The notes under the pieces are model-generated. The model was given only the letters and a program-made list of their open reading frames with translations, was not told the DNA's origin and did not search any database. 64,000 nt of DNA from NCBI GenBank assembly GCA_027315405.1, contig DAHUYB010000040.1:43387-107386 (forward strand), in the 5' to 3' direction. Below are positions 24,791-33,959 of the stretch, in pieces. Every line of letters starts with the position of its first letter. Within the stretch, counting starts at the first letter, position 1. The DNA comes from Gammaproteobacteria bacterium. GTDB taxonomy: Bacteria; Pseudomonadota; Gammaproteobacteria; Natronospirales; REEB76. A program made the translations under genes and the position numbers.

Positions 24791-25288
24791 TCAGCGTTTG
24801 GCCGTCGCTGCCAGCAATAGCGCGCGGCGCTCGAGACTGGCCTTCGGCCAATAAACGTTGCGGTCGTAATACTCAGGTACCGTGGGTATCTTTTCCGGAA
24901 GCACCACCCACGGTTGCTTCGAGGACGTGAAGATATGGATGTCCGGCGGCAGGCGGTCCGGCTCATCCAGCGTTCCGACCCGCACAAAGCGGATGGCATC
25001 GCCGGCGCCGGCGTAATTGCTCCACAGCGCGATATGGCACACCGGGCAGCGGCTGATCTTCTGGCCCTTGCCGCTGTTGGAAGGCGTGTTGACAACTTCC
25101 ACCTCGCCCTGCAACAAAGTTACACGCTGCGCCTCGATCATGGCGTTGAGGGCAAACGAGGCCCCGGTTTCCCGCTGACACCAACGGCAATGACAGCAAT
25201 GCACGAACAGCGGTGTGCCGGTCATGCGGTAGCGCACCGCGCGACAGGTGCAGCCGCCTTCGAAGGTAAGATTCTCTGCTACAGCCAT
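24791..25288 (-). CDS. GFA-family zinc protein
   Basis: 165 residues. The family cysteines are seen in GGCTCRAVRYRMTG (~11-24), CCHCRWCQRETG (~31-42) and SRCPVCHIALW (~79-89). The protein is longer at its C-terminus than the paralogue at 18255-18602 and has the segment FVRVGTLDEPDRLPPDIHIF found in many GFA proteins. Substrate and role are unknown. It is transcribed alone, 100 bases upstream of the CBS gene start on the same strand. Confidence 0.88.
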   Translation of the reverse strand: MAVAENLTFEGGCTCRAVRYRMTGTPLFVHCCHCRWCQRETGASFALNAMIEAQRVTLLQGEVEVVNTPSNSGKGQKISRCPVCHIALWSNYAGAGDAIRFVRVGTLDEPDRLPPDIHIFTSSKQPWVVLPEKIPTVPEYYDRNVYWPKASLERRALLLAATAKR

Positions 25289-25351
25289 TACCCGCTCCTA
25301 ACCCGACTGTGTTATCTGAAAATGCATCCTGCTCTTCGGCGCCCGCCGATC

Positions 25352-26104
25352 CTAATGTTCGCTATAGGCACTCTCAAATGTTTCACCCCTCGCGACCCGC
25401 GCCAGCAATCTGGCTACAGCGGCACTGCCGCCTCTTGCCAGCATCCATTGGTCCACACGACACCCAGCCTGTGCATAAATGAACGGGTACTCGTCTGCTT
25501 CATCAAGCCATTTCGTCATATCCGCAGGTAAGATTCTGGATGGATCAGCCAGACAGCGGTCCACGTTAGCGCGTACCGGCGCGATAAACTCCGGATCATC
25601 CGATACCAGCACAGCCACACCCTCTTCATACCAAGCAGGAACGGTGTTCATGATTGAATGATATAGGCCGATGCGCCCTGAAAGCTCGATGAGAGATAGT
25701 TCATGCGAGATTTCAATCACATTGATGCCTTTGGGGCCTAGCAGGAGCACAAATGCTCCAACTGAACCGCTGGCGGCATCGCCTCCGCCGATTCTGCCGA
25801 GACACTCCTGTGTCGCGCAGATCAGCACCCGCGGGTGATATTCGATGCTGCCGTAGAAACCCAAAATGCGATTGTCTGCGAGTGCCAGCATGCGCTTTGC
25901 CAGCGATTGTTGTGCAATGGACATCCCATGCTGCACATAAATGCCGCTTCCAATTCGCTCAAAGCCATAACATTGCGGGCAGACGGCGGCAGCAAGTGGC
26001 TTTGCCTTCCAAACGAGTATACCGAAGCATAATATCGACAGGACCAGGATCAGCATCACTGATTTGATTGCCCACCAGACCGCACGCACGCTCGTTGCCT
26101 GCAT
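25352..26104 (-). CDS. Membrane-anchored peptidase-MA-like protein with degenerate zinc motif
   Basis: 250 residues. A single N-terminal membrane segment (VMLILVLSILCFGILVW, ~16-32) is followed by a Cys pair (VCPQCYGF). The central segment reads EISHELSLIELSGR (residues 131-144) with a downstream WYEEGVAV (159-166). This is the layout of gluzincin-type peptidases, where HExxH is followed about 20 residues later by a WxxEG-type motif supplying the third ligand. Here the second histidine is replaced by leucine (His134, Glu135, Leu138; codon CTC where CAC would be expected). Catalysis is therefore doubtful. The family assignment is by motif only. Confidence 0.6.
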   Translation of the reverse strand: MQATSVRAVWWAIKSVMLILVLSILCFGILVWKAKPLAAAVCPQCYGFERIGSGIYVQHGMSIAQQSLAKRMLALADNRILGFYGSIEYHPRVLICATQECLGRIGGGDAASGSVGAFVLLLGPKGINVIEISHELSLIELSGRIGLYHSIMNTVPAWYEEGVAVLVSDDPEFIAPVRANVDRCLADPSRILPADMTKWLDEADEYPFIYAQAGCRVDQWMLARGGSAAVARLLARVARGETFESAYSEH

Positions 26105-26222
26105 TATCGTTCTTCAAGCTCTGCAAACATAATACCCGCGTTGAATCGGTTAGGCATGCATGCGAGCCGGGCAGTAAATTTGAATAGGTGACGCCAAAAC
26201 CGCACTCATCGGTACGGCAGCG

Positions 26223-26879
26223 CTACAATTGCATGTAGATATAACCGCGCTGACCGTAGACCACCATATCGGTCAAAGCCGACAGGGTCACCGTCGCATC
26301 CGGGCTCACCACGCTGTCGGGCATTCCATTTTCAGCCAGCCCCTGGCCGCAGATCAGCAATTCAACTCCCGCTTTTTTCAGCGCCTGCACCAGGGCCAGA
26401 TTCGGATTGTCTCCCTTGAAGTTCTTTCTGTAAAAGTCGTTGCTCACGGCTGCCATTGCCGACTTGCCGTCGAGTAACGCGACGATATGCACGTGCTGGG
26501 GCGGAACCTTGGCGTAAGCCATCAGATTGACCAGTCGTGCGAGGCGCTGCAGGCCTTCGAATCGTCCCGCGGGATCCCTGTTGTGACTGACCACATCCAC
26601 AAATATCTTGTAATTGACGGAAGGATCGGGCCGCACCGGCAGATCGGGGCGCGGATGCACACCGCCGAATCCAGGTATCAGCGGATACACCCACTCAGGC
26701 GCTTTCGCAGGTGTGCCCGCCGTCTTCGGTTGGGCCGCCTGCGATGGCGCCGCGATCGCCGTCAGCAAGAGAAACGGCGCGATGCTCATGATGGAACGCC
26801 TTGCAAACCGCTGCCCGCGGTTACGGCGGGGCACTTTCAATACGCGGGTCAATGGATTCTCGACGGCTATATCACTCAT
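26223..26879 (-). CDS. Exported DsrE-family protein
   Basis: 218 residues from the ATG at 26879, which has GGGAGG six bases upstream. A long charged N-terminus with a twin-arginine-like ARRSIMSIAPFLLL precedes a signal sequence ending SQAAQ; export by Sec or Tat is possible. The C-terminal 130 residues carry the DsrE fold: VNYKIFVDVVSHN, PPQHVHIVALLDGKSAMAAV and the conserved Cys in VELLICGQGLAENG, which in sulfur-relay relatives carries persulfide. Exported members are common and uncharacterised. The gene is transcribed divergently from the cupin gene across a 285-base spacer. Confidence 0.82.
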   Translation of the reverse strand: MSDIAVENPLTRVLKVPRRNRGQRFARRSIMSIAPFLLLTAIAAPSQAAQPKTAGTPAKAPEWVYPLIPGFGGVHPRPDLPVRPDPSVNYKIFVDVVSHNRDPAGRFEGLQRLARLVNLMAYAKVPPQHVHIVALLDGKSAMAAVSNDFYRKNFKGDNPNLALVQALKKAGVELLICGQGLAENGMPDSVVSPDATVTLSALTDMVVYGQRGYIYMQL

Positions 26880-27164
26880 GACTTGACCTCCCATACAGTG
26901 GTTATCCTATTTTCGTCCATTGGTACCGCCGTCGCACACGTCTTTCCGCAACGCGATGCTCGATGCGGAATGCGCGATATTGGCTCGCACCGGTTGCATC
27001 TCTGCGAGAAACTGTTCACGCCGCGGAGTCTTACGGTACTGCTAAAATCCCGCCTGTGCAAACGTTGCCTGCTTCTCGCGCATCGTCATCCCTCCATCAA
27101 AATAATTGATGTATGCTTTGACTATCTCCCGCCCCTAAAGATGCGGTTAGCTTGAGGGTTTCTT

Positions 27165-27683
27165 ATGAATCGTCCCATTCTCAATATCGCCGATGTACAA
27201 TTGCAAACAGCCGAACCTAGTCAGGCGCCCAAGGGTAAGACAGCCGGGAATTACGACATCCGCTGGGGTGAGATCGCCAGCCGCATCGGGGCGCACAAAC
27301 TAGGCTATAACCTCACCGTAGTGGCGCCGGGTAAACGCAACTGCCCGTTCCATAATCACCATGTCGAAGAGGAAATGTTCTTGATTCTCGAGGGCGAGGG
27401 TGAATTGCGCTTCGGAGCGAAGCATTACCCCATAAAGCCCGGCGACATCATCGCCTGCCCGACCGGGGGTCCGGAAACCGCTCACCAGATCATCAACACC
27501 GGCACGGCCGAGATGCGCTACCTGGCGGTCAGCACCTTGGCAGCGGTGGAAATCTGCGAATACCCGGATTCGGGGAAATTTGGCGTCTACCAGGAACCCC
27601 CTCCGGACAAGGATGACAAGACGCAGAGATTCAGATTCTTGTCGCGCCCGGGCGAGTCACTGGATTACTGGGACGGCGAATAG
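27165..27683 (+). CDS. Cupin-domain protein
   Basis: 172 residues. The cupin metal site is visible: HNHHVEEEMFLILEGEGEL (~63-81) followed by G-x5-PxG-type turn YPIKPGDIIACPTGG and the third His in ETAHQIIN. The role could be a small dioxygenase, isomerase or sensor; no substrate can be named. Its TAG stop overlaps the GTG start of the carboxylase gene by one base, so it is translationally coupled to acyl-CoA carboxylation and may belong functionally to that pathway. Confidence 0.85.
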   Translation: MNRPILNIADVQLQTAEPSQAPKGKTAGNYDIRWGEIASRIGAHKLGYNLTVVAPGKRNCPFHNHHVEEEMFLILEGEGELRFGAKHYPIKPGDIIACPTGGPETAHQIINTGTAEMRYLAVSTLAAVEICEYPDSGKFGVYQEPPPDKDDKTQRFRFLSRPGESLDYWDGE

Positions 27684-29653
27684 TGCTGAAAAAAATCCTG
27701 GTCGCCAACCGCGGCGAAATCGCCTGCCGCGTGATCCACACCTGCAAGCGCCTCGGCATTGCCACGGTGGCGGTGTATTCCGATGCCGACCGTCATGCCC
27801 TGCACGTCCAAACGGCAGATGAAGCTGTTTATATCGGTGCAGCCAAAGCCACCGAATCCTATCTCAACATGGATCGCATTCTTGCGGCCGCGAAGCAGGC
27901 CGGCGCGGAAGCCATCCATCCCGGCTATGGTTTTCTTTCGGAGAACAGCGAGTTCGCGCGGCGTTGCAAGCAGGCCGGCTTGATCTTCATCGGCCCTTCG
28001 CCAGAAAGCATGGATGCCATGGCCTCCAAGAGCGCCGCCAAATCATTGATGGAAAAGGCCGGCGTGCCGGTGACGCTTGGTTATCACGGCGCAGAACAGA
28101 GCCTGAAGAAACTGGAAGCGGAAGCAAAGCGCATGGGTTTCCCGCTCATGATCAAAGCCACGGCGGGCGGCGGTGGCAAGGGCATGCGCGTGGTGCGCGC
28201 GGTCAAGGAATTTCAGGATGCGCTGGCAGGCGCCAAGCGCGAGGCCAAGAACGCTTTCGGCGATGACCGCGTGCTGCTGGAAAAATATATCCTGCAGCCG
28301 CGGCATATCGAATTCCAGGTGTTCGGCGACGCGCACGGCAACGTCGTGCACCTGTTCGAACGCGAATGCTCGCTGCAGCGCCGCTTCCAGAAGGTGGTGG
28401 AGGAAACCCCTTCCCCGTTCCTGGACGAGGGCACCCGCAAGCACATGGGCGACGCCGCGGTGGCGGCGGCAAAAGCCGTGAACTACGTCAACGCCGGTAC
28501 CATCGAGTTCATCATGGGTGCGGATAAGTCCTTTCACTTCATGGAAATGAACACGCGCTTGCAGGTGGAACATCCCATTACCGAGGAAACCACCGGACTG
28601 GACTTGGTGGAATGGCAATTACGCGTGGCCGTCGGCGAAAAACTGCCGCTCAGCCAGAATCAAATCAGGCAACGCGGCCACGCCATCGAAGTGCGGTTGT
28701 ATGCGGAGAATGTGGAGAAAGGATTTCTGCCGGTGACTGGACGCATTGAGGCATTCCATCTGCCGCAGGGCGAAGGTACGCGCGTGGATACCGGCGTGCG
28801 CGGCGGTGACGAGATCAGCATCCACTACGACCCCATGATCGCCAAGCTCAGCGTGTCCGGCAAAGACCGTGCCGAAGCCGTGAGGCGTTTGCAACAGGCG
28901 CTGGCGGAGACGGCGGTATTCGGCCTCACCACCAATCTGCCGTTGCTGCGTGGCATCGCGAGGCATCCAGATTTCGCCACGGGTCGCTACGACACGGGCT
29001 TCATCGAACGTGCGCTCAAGAATATTCTAATAACTCCGAGTTTGCCGGCACTGGCCATCGCGGCGGCGGTGGCGGATGAACTCTCGGCTTTGGATCACGC
29101 CACCGCAGGCACTCCCTGGACCGCCGACGGCTGGCGGCTCGATGGCCAACATGGCCTGCACTTCATTGCCAGAGAACCCGATGGCAGCGAACATATGCTG
29201 CATGTCACTGGCAACACCCGCGCCTTCACTTTCACTCTGGGCGGCATGACCCACGAAGTGCGCGCCGAGCATCTCGGCGGCAGCGCATGGACAGTCGCCT
29301 TGGAAGGCGAAATCCAGGCGGCGGAAGTCTTGCGCCATGGCGCTGATAGGCAGGTTGCGTTTGATACACAATCCTATAACTTCTTGTTTACGAGCCCTTA
29401 TGCCCCCAAGTCCGCGCGCGTGGCGGACGAAGCCACCCATCCCGTCAGCCCTATGCCGGGACGGGTGGTGGCGGTACACGTCAAGCCCGGTGATAAAGTG
29501 GAGCCCGGCCAGGCGCTGCTGGTGCTGGAAGGCATGAAGATGGAATACACCGTCAAGGCCACAGTCGCCGGCGTCATTGCGGAAGTCCTCGGTCAGGAAG
29601 GCGAACTGGTGGAGGCAGAAGCGCCACTGGTGGATATTAAACCGGACGAATGA
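27683..29653 (+). CDS. liuD: Acyl-CoA carboxylase biotin-carrying alpha subunit (methylcrotonyl-CoA carboxylase type)
   Basis: 656 residues from a GTG at 27683. The biotin carboxylase domain opens KKILVANRGEIACRVIHTCK and includes the ATP-grasp loop KATAGGGGKGMRVV (~155-168) and the MNTRLQVEHPITEE motif (~288-301). A BT-type spacer domain leads to the C-terminal biotinyl domain with VLEGMKMEYTVKA (~615), whose Lys is biotinylated. The family carboxylates methylcrotonyl-, propionyl- or geranyl-CoA with a separate beta subunit. The HMG-CoA lyase gene 420 bases downstream makes leucine breakdown (methylcrotonyl-CoA) most likely. The beta subunit and isovaleryl-CoA dehydrogenase genes usually beside it are not in this window. 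Confidence 0.87.
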   Translation: MLKKILVANRGEIACRVIHTCKRLGIATVAVYSDADRHALHVQTADEAVYIGAAKATESYLNMDRILAAAKQAGAEAIHPGYGFLSENSEFARRCKQAGLIFIGPSPESMDAMASKSAAKSLMEKAGVPVTLGYHGAEQSLKKLEAEAKRMGFPLMIKATAGGGGKGMRVVRAVKEFQDALAGAKREAKNAFGDDRVLLEKYILQPRHIEFQVFGDAHGNVVHLFERECSLQRRFQKVVEETPSPFLDEGTRKHMGDAAVAAAKAVNYVNAGTIEFIMGADKSFHFMEMNTRLQVEHPITEETTGLDLVEWQLRVAVGEKLPLSQNQIRQRGHAIEVRLYAENVEKGFLPVTGRIEAFHLPQGEGTRVDTGVRGGDEISIHYDPMIAKLSVSGKDRAEAVRRLQQALAETAVFGLTTNLPLLRGIARHPDFATGRYDTGFIERALKNILITPSLPALAIAAAVADELSALDHATAGTPWTADGWRLDGQHGLHFIAREPDGSEHMLHVTGNTRAFTFTLGGMTHEVRAEHLGGSAWTVALEGEIQAAEVLRHGADRQVAFDTQSYNFLFTSPYAPKSARVADEATHPVSPMPGRVVAVHVKPGDKVEPGQALLVLEGMKMEYTVKATVAGVIAEVLGQEGELVEAEAPLVDIKPDE

Positions 29654-29664
29654 AGAACTTTTAA

Positions 29665-30087
29665 ATGCCGTTTACATTAAAGCTTCTAATTTTCTGGATT
29701 TGCGTTGGCGCAATCTTTTTGTACATAAGATTGTATCCACGTTCGTTCACCGCGAAATTTCTACTTTCACGGCAAGGGCCAATACCTAAAGTCAACGAGA
29801 CTGAACCCGCTTATCTTTTGAGATATGAGTTTTGGGCACTCAGATGGTTCGCGGCACTCGCAATTGTCTGGATAATAGGCGCCTACCTTTTTTCGGCTAA
29901 GATGGGAGAGTCCACTATATTAATGGTCATTTTTGCTTTCACTATCCCAATACTGGCCGCCATGGCTTTGTTAGGATCAATTCTCATCTTTTTAAATTCG
30001 TTACTTTGCTGGAGAACTCGCATAAAAAAGGTATTTAAAGTACCTCCAGGCGATTTTGTAAAAGAAGAAGATAATGTCGCTGCCTAG
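29665..30087 (+). CDS. AT-rich small membrane protein of unknown function
   Basis: 140 residues with membrane segments at about 5-22 ([17 protein letters not shown]), 60-80 ([14 protein letters not shown]) and 87-110 ([20 protein letters not shown]). The ending [20 protein letters not shown] is charged and cytoplasmic by the positive-inside rule. I do not recognise a family. The gene is visibly richer in A and T than the flanking carboxylase and lyase genes, pointing to insertion by transfer. Its last 14 bases overlap the start of the HMG-CoA lyase gene, and the stop-to-start distance from the carboxylase is 11 bases, so it sits inside the operon. Confidence 0.65.
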   Translation: MPFTLKLLIFWICVGAIFLYIRLYPRSFTAKFLLSRQGPIPKVNETEPAYLLRYEFWALRWFAALAIVWIIGAYLFSAKMGESTILMVIFAFTIPILAAMALLGSILIFLNSLLCWRTRIKKVFKVPPGDFVKEEDNVAA

Positions 30088-31006
30088 TTTCGTAAAAATC
30101 GTCGAGGTGGGTCCGCGCGACGGTCTGCAAAACGAAAAAACTATCGTACCGGCAGCAGTGAAGATCGCATTCATCAACCGCCTGTCGCAGACCGGATTGA
30201 GGGCTATTGAGGCCACCAGTTTCGTGAGTCCCAAGTGGATTCCGCAGCTGGCGGACGCGGAGGAAGTCTTCCGGAGCATCGAAAAGAAACCCGGCGTGGC
30301 CTACCCAGTGCTGGTGCCCAACGAAAAAGGCATGCAGCGGGCACTGGATGCGGGAGCCAAGGAAGCCTCCATCTTCACGGCCGCCTCGGAGACCTTCAAC
30401 CACAAGAACATCAACTGTTCCATCGCTGAATCCATCGAGCGTTTCAAGCCGGTGATGGTCATGGCCGCCAAACACGGAATCCGCGTGCGTGGTTACATCT
30501 CCACCGTGATCGGCTGCCCCTATGAAGGAGCCATCAAACCGGAAGCCGTAGCGCAGGTGGCAAAACAACTCGCTGATCTCGGCTGTTATGAAATCTCTCT
30601 GGGCGATACCATCGGCGTGGGCACGCCGATCAAAGCGCAGCGCATGCTGGCGGCGGTCGCCGCGCAGGTGCCGATGCAGAAACTGGCGGCGCATTTCCAT
30701 GACACCTATGGCCAGGCCCTGGCCAACATTCATGCCTGCCTGGAGTTGGGCGTCGCCGTCGTGGACAGTTCCACCTCCGGTCTCGGCGGCTGTCCCTATG
30801 CGAAAGGCGCCACCGGCAATGTGGCTACCGAGGACGTACTGTTCATGCTCACCGGCATGGGCATTGAAACCGGCGTGGGCATGGCTAAACTGCTCGCTGC
30901 TGGGCAATTCATCAACCAAGCCCTGGCGCGGCAACCCGAAAGCAAGCTGGGACGCATCCACGCGGATTCCCGCCGCGATGCACGCACACTGGACAGGCAC
31001 AAATGA
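30074..31006 (+). CDS. mvaB: Hydroxymethylglutaryl-CoA lyase
   Basis: 310 residues, a TIM-barrel of the HMGL-like family. The N-terminal motif [14 protein letters not shown] (residues ~9-22) supplies the Arg and Asp of the active site. [24 protein letters not shown] and [15 protein letters not shown] give the metal-binding Asp/His residues, and the glycine-rich [14 protein letters not shown] carries the catalytic Cys. The enzyme splits HMG-CoA to acetyl-CoA and acetoacetate, the last step of leucine catabolism in the cytoplasm. The gene follows the carboxylase subunit with one AT-rich gene between, and overlaps the D-alanine ligase gene by ATGA, so it is translationally coupled to it. Confidence 0.94.
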   Translation: MSLPSFVKIVEVGPRDGLQNEKTIVPAAVKIAFINRLSQTGLRAIEATSFVSPKWIPQLADAEEVFRSIEKKPGVAYPVLVPNEKGMQRALDAGAKEASIFTAASETFNHKNINCSIAESIERFKPVMVMAAKHGIRVRGYISTVIGCPYEGAIKPEAVAQVAKQLADLGCYEISLGDTIGVGTPIKAQRMLAAVAAQVPMQKLAAHFHDTYGQALANIHACLELGVAVVDSSTSGLGGCPYAKGATGNVATEDVLFMLTGMGIETGVGMAKLLAAGQFINQALARQPESKLGRIHADSRRDARTLDRHK

Positions 31007-32097
31007 ACAAGATCCGCGTCGGCATACTGTTTGGCGGCAAATCCGCAGAGCATGAGATCTCATTGCTGTCCGCCAAGAACATCATCGACACGCTCGACAG
31101 AAACAATTACGAACCGGTGCTGATCGGCATCGACAAGAGCGGCCGCTGGCTCATGGGCGAACCGTCCCGGTTTCTGCTGAACACCAGCGATCCGAAACTC
31201 ATCGCCATCAACAAGGCCGACAGCAAATTCGTGGCACTGGTGCCCCAGAGCAAAGGCCGGCTCACTTGCCTGGGCAGTGGCCCTCTGGACAAAGCAGTGG
31301 ATGTGGTATTTCCCGTCCTGCACGGGCCCTTAGGGGAGGACGGCACCATCCAGGGCCTGCTGAAACTCGCCAACGTGCCGTTCGTGGGCGCCGGCGTGCT
31401 GGGTTCCGCCGTCGGCATGGACAAGGATGTGATGAAGCGCCTGCTGCGGGATGCCGGCATACCGGTGCCGAAGTTCATGGTCTTCAGTCATGGCGAAAAA
31501 CCTGATTTTACCAGTATGGTCCAGACGCTGGGTCTGCCGGTATTCGTAAAACCGGCCAACCTCGGCTCCTCCGTGGGCATCACCAAAACCAAGGACGAGA
31601 CCAGCTTCCGCAAGGCTGTGCAGGTCGCCTACCGCTACGACACCAAGATCCTCATCGAGGAAGCCATCCTGGGACGCGAAATCGAATGTGCGGTGTTGGG
31701 TAACGACCAGCCCAACGCCTCCGTGCCGGGTGAGATCATCCCCAGCCATGAGTTCTACGATTACGAGGCGAAATATGTGGACGAGAACGGCGCGCGCCTG
31801 GAAGCGCCGGCCAAGCTCTCGCCGGAGATGGTGAAACGCGTGCAGGACCTGGCTATCCACACCTTCAAGACGCTCAACTGCGAAGGCATGGGACGCGTGG
31901 ATATGTTTCTGAAAGCGGACGGCACGCTGCTGGTGAACGAACTCAATACCATTCCCGGCTTCACCAAGATCAGCATGTATCCGCGGCTCTGGGCTTTATC
32001 CGGCGTCAGTTACACGCAACTCATCGACAAACTCATAGAACTTGCCATGCAGCGCTTCCAGCGCGAACAGGATTTGAAGACATCGTACGAATTATAA
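31003..32097 (+). CDS. ddl: D-alanine--D-alanine ligase (DdlA type)
   Basis: 364 residues, the DdlA length. Motifs: [20 protein letters not shown] (~7-26), [16 protein letters not shown] (~102-117), the ATP-grasp [13 protein letters not shown] (~180-192), the omega-loop Tyr in EFYDYEAKY (D-Ala rather than D-lactate acceptor) and the metal-binding [17 protein letters not shown]. The enzyme makes the D-Ala-D-Ala dipeptide for peptidoglycan in the cytoplasm. Its location, fused by ATGA overlap to an amino-acid catabolic gene instead of in the division-cell-wall cluster, suggests a second Ddl copy elsewhere in the genome; that copy is not seen here. Confidence 0.94.
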   Translation: MNKIRVGILFGGKSAEHEISLLSAKNIIDTLDRNNYEPVLIGIDKSGRWLMGEPSRFLLNTSDPKLIAINKADSKFVALVPQSKGRLTCLGSGPLDKAVDVVFPVLHGPLGEDGTIQGLLKLANVPFVGAGVLGSAVGMDKDVMKRLLRDAGIPVPKFMVFSHGEKPDFTSMVQTLGLPVFVKPANLGSSVGITKTKDETSFRKAVQVAYRYDTKILIEEAILGREIECAVLGNDQPNASVPGEIIPSHEFYDYEAKYVDENGARLEAPAKLSPEMVKRVQDLAIHTFKTLNCEGMGRVDMFLKADGTLLVNELNTIPGFTKISMYPRLWALSGVSYTQLIDKLIELAMQRFQREQDLKTSYEL

Positions 32098-32184
32098 TCA
32101 ATCCCCCTGCTGCATCGATGTGCGAATGCGGGGATGAAGATGCGTATAATTCTCTGAATCATCCGCTGTATGCATGGGAATCGA

Positions 32185-32931
32185 ATGACCAAACTTGTAT
32201 TGCTGCGCCACGGCCTGAGCCAATGGAACAAGGAAAACCGTTTCACCGGCTGGACCGACGTGGACCTGGCCCCGGAAGGCGTGAGCGAAGCCCATGAAGC
32301 CGCGCGCCTGTTAAAGATTGCGGGGTTTGTGTTCGATACCGCCTATACCTCAGTATTGAAGCGCGCCATCCGCACCCAGTGGCTCGTGCTGGACGACATG
32401 GATCTCATGTGGATACCGTCACACAACCACTGGCGGCTGAACGAGCGCCATTACGGTGCATTGCAGGGACTGAACAAGGCGGAGACCGCGCAGAAGTTCG
32501 GCGAGGAACAGGTGAAAATCTGGCGACGCAGTTATGATATCGCGCCGCCGCCGCTGACGAAGAAGGACCCGCGCTACCCAAGACATGATCCACGCTACGC
32601 GAACCTGAAAATAAAAGAACTGCCCGCCACCGAAAGTCTTAAGGATACCGTGGCACGCTTCCTGCCTTATTACAAAACCAAAATACTGCCAGCCATGAAG
32701 TGTGGCGAGCGCATCATCATCGTGGCCCACGGCAATTCGCTCCGGGCATTGGTGAAACACCTGGACAGGTTGAGCGACAAAGATATCGTACACCTCAATA
32801 TTCCCACGGGTATTCCGCTGGTGTACGAGTTCGACCGGGACTTCAAACCGACACGCCATTACTACCTTGGGGACGTCACCAAGGCAGAGGCCGCGGCCAA
32901 GGCAGTAGCTAACCAGGGAAGACCGGAATGA
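32185..32931 (+). CDS. gpmA: 2,3-bisphosphoglycerate-dependent phosphoglycerate mutase
   Basis: 248 residues, the standard dPGM length. The catalytic RHG motif is at the start ([20 protein letters not shown]), followed by [18 protein letters not shown] [17 protein letters not shown] and the second catalytic His in [17 protein letters not shown]. The enzyme interconverts 3- and 2-phosphoglycerate in glycolysis. The ATG at 32185 is chosen; an in-frame ATG five codons upstream is possible. It lies 87 bases after ddl. The [15 protein letters not shown] segment is the family-specific insert, so this is not one of the broad-specificity phosphatases. Confidence 0.95.
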   Translation: MTKLVLLRHGLSQWNKENRFTGWTDVDLAPEGVSEAHEAARLLKIAGFVFDTAYTSVLKRAIRTQWLVLDDMDLMWIPSHNHWRLNERHYGALQGLNKAETAQKFGEEQVKIWRRSYDIAPPPLTKKDPRYPRHDPRYANLKIKELPATESLKDTVARFLPYYKTKILPAMKCGERIIIVAHGNSLRALVKHLDRLSDKDIVHLNIPTGIPLVYEFDRDFKPTRHYYLGDVTKAEAAAKAVANQGRPE

Positions 32932-32937
32932 TTTTGT

Positions 32938-33002
32938 AATAGCGACGGTACCCGTCGCGATTATCGCGGCGCGGACCAATGATCCGCCGGCCGCTCTCAC
33001 AT
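32938..33002 (+). repeat. REP-like dispersed repeat, copy A
   Basis: GCGACGGTACCCGTCGCGAT followed by TATCGCGGC contains the palindromic core CGACGGTACCCGTCG. It matches 27 of 30 bases with the complement of copy B at 43051-43080. It lies between gpmA and the short-chain dehydrogenase gene and may act as a hairpin. Confidence 0.7.
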
Positions 33003-33044
33003 GACTGACATTCACATTTCTGATACCGACAGAGGAATAAATGA

Positions 33045-33812
33045 ATGAAATTTGAAAAGATCAACGCCATTGTCTCAGGCGGGGTTTCCGGTCTCGGCCT
33101 GGCCACCTGTGAACGCATCGTCAAGGCCGGCGGCAAGGTCGCCATGTTGGACGTGAGCGAACAACACGGCGCCGAAGCCACGAAGAAACTCGGCGCCAAC
33201 GCGCTGTTCATCAAGACCGATGTGTCATCCGAGAAAGACGTGAACGCGGCGGTGGAAAAAGCCAAGTCGGCCTTCGACAGCTTGCAGCTCGCTGTTAATT
33301 GCGCCGGCATTCTGGGCGCCGGCCGCACGCTGGGCCGCGAAGGCCCCATGGCCACGGATTTCTTCGCCAAGGTCATCCAGGTAAACCTCATCGGCAGCTT
33401 CAATCTCATCAAGGCCGCGGCCAATGTCATGCAACACAACGCGCCCAACGCCGAAGGCGAACGTGGCGTGATCGTGAATACCGCTTCGGTGGCCGCTTTC
33501 GAGGGCCAGATCGGCCAAGCTGCCTACTCCGCTTCCAAGGGCGGCGTGGTCGGCATGACATTGCCCATCGCCCGCGAGTTTGCGCGCTTCGGCATTCGCG
33601 TCATGACCATCGCCCCCGGCATTTTCTGGACGCCGATGATGGCCGGCATGTCTGAAGAGGTGCAGAAATCCCTCGGCGCCCAGGTGCCCTTCCCTTCGCG
33701 TCTCGGCAAGCCGGAGGAATATGCGCAACTGGTGCAGCAGATCTGCGAAAGTGTGATGCTGAATGGCACCACCATCCGCCTGGACGGCGCAATAAGGATG
33801 CAACCGAAATAG
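33045..33812 (+). CDS. Short-chain dehydrogenase (3-hydroxyacyl-CoA dehydrogenase type 2-like)
   Basis: 255 residues. The NAD-binding Rossmann motif is SGGVSGLGLATCERI (~11-25), a variant of TGxxxGxG. NCAGIL lies at ~85-90, the catalytic Ser in VNTASVAAFEG and Tyr-x3-Lys in AAYSASKGG. The long insert between (NVMQHNAPNAEGERGVIVNT) is that of HSD17B10-like enzymes, which oxidise 2-methyl-3-hydroxybutyryl-CoA in isoleucine breakdown and other short hydroxyacyl-CoAs. That role fits the branched-chain catabolic setting and the ETF-QO gene downstream, but other alcohol substrates are possible. Confidence 0.86.
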   Translation: MKFEKINAIVSGGVSGLGLATCERIVKAGGKVAMLDVSEQHGAEATKKLGANALFIKTDVSSEKDVNAAVEKAKSAFDSLQLAVNCAGILGAGRTLGREGPMATDFFAKVIQVNLIGSFNLIKAAANVMQHNAPNAEGERGVIVNTASVAAFEGQIGQAAYSASKGGVVGMTLPIAREFARFGIRVMTIAPGIFWTPMMAGMSEEVQKSLGAQVPFPSRLGKPEEYAQLVQQICESVMLNGTTIRLDGAIRMQPK

Positions 33813-33850
33813 GAAGTGAGGCGTGAGGGGTAAGGAGTGAGGCGTTAAAA
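33813..33850 (+). repeat. GTGAGGC-type short repeat cluster
   Basis: Immediately after the dehydrogenase stop the sequence reads AAGTGAGGCGTGAGGGGTAA then GGAGTGAGGCG. It resembles the GCGTGAG tandem at 44724-44751, and an inverted relative occurs near 44818. No protein or hairpin is implied. Confidence 0.5.
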
Positions 33851-33959
33851 TGGAAATCAGCCGACAGCCCCCCAAAAATGGTCAGGCCGCTGTGGTGATC
33901 CGTCAACCAAATCCCCTCGCCCCCTTCGGGGGAGAGGCCGGGTGAGGGGGCTAGGCTCC

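Noticed and set aside
30035..31063. 342-codon minus-strand frame opposite the HMG-CoA lyase gene
   Set aside because: Antisense shadow; the lyase on the other strand has all catalytic motifs.
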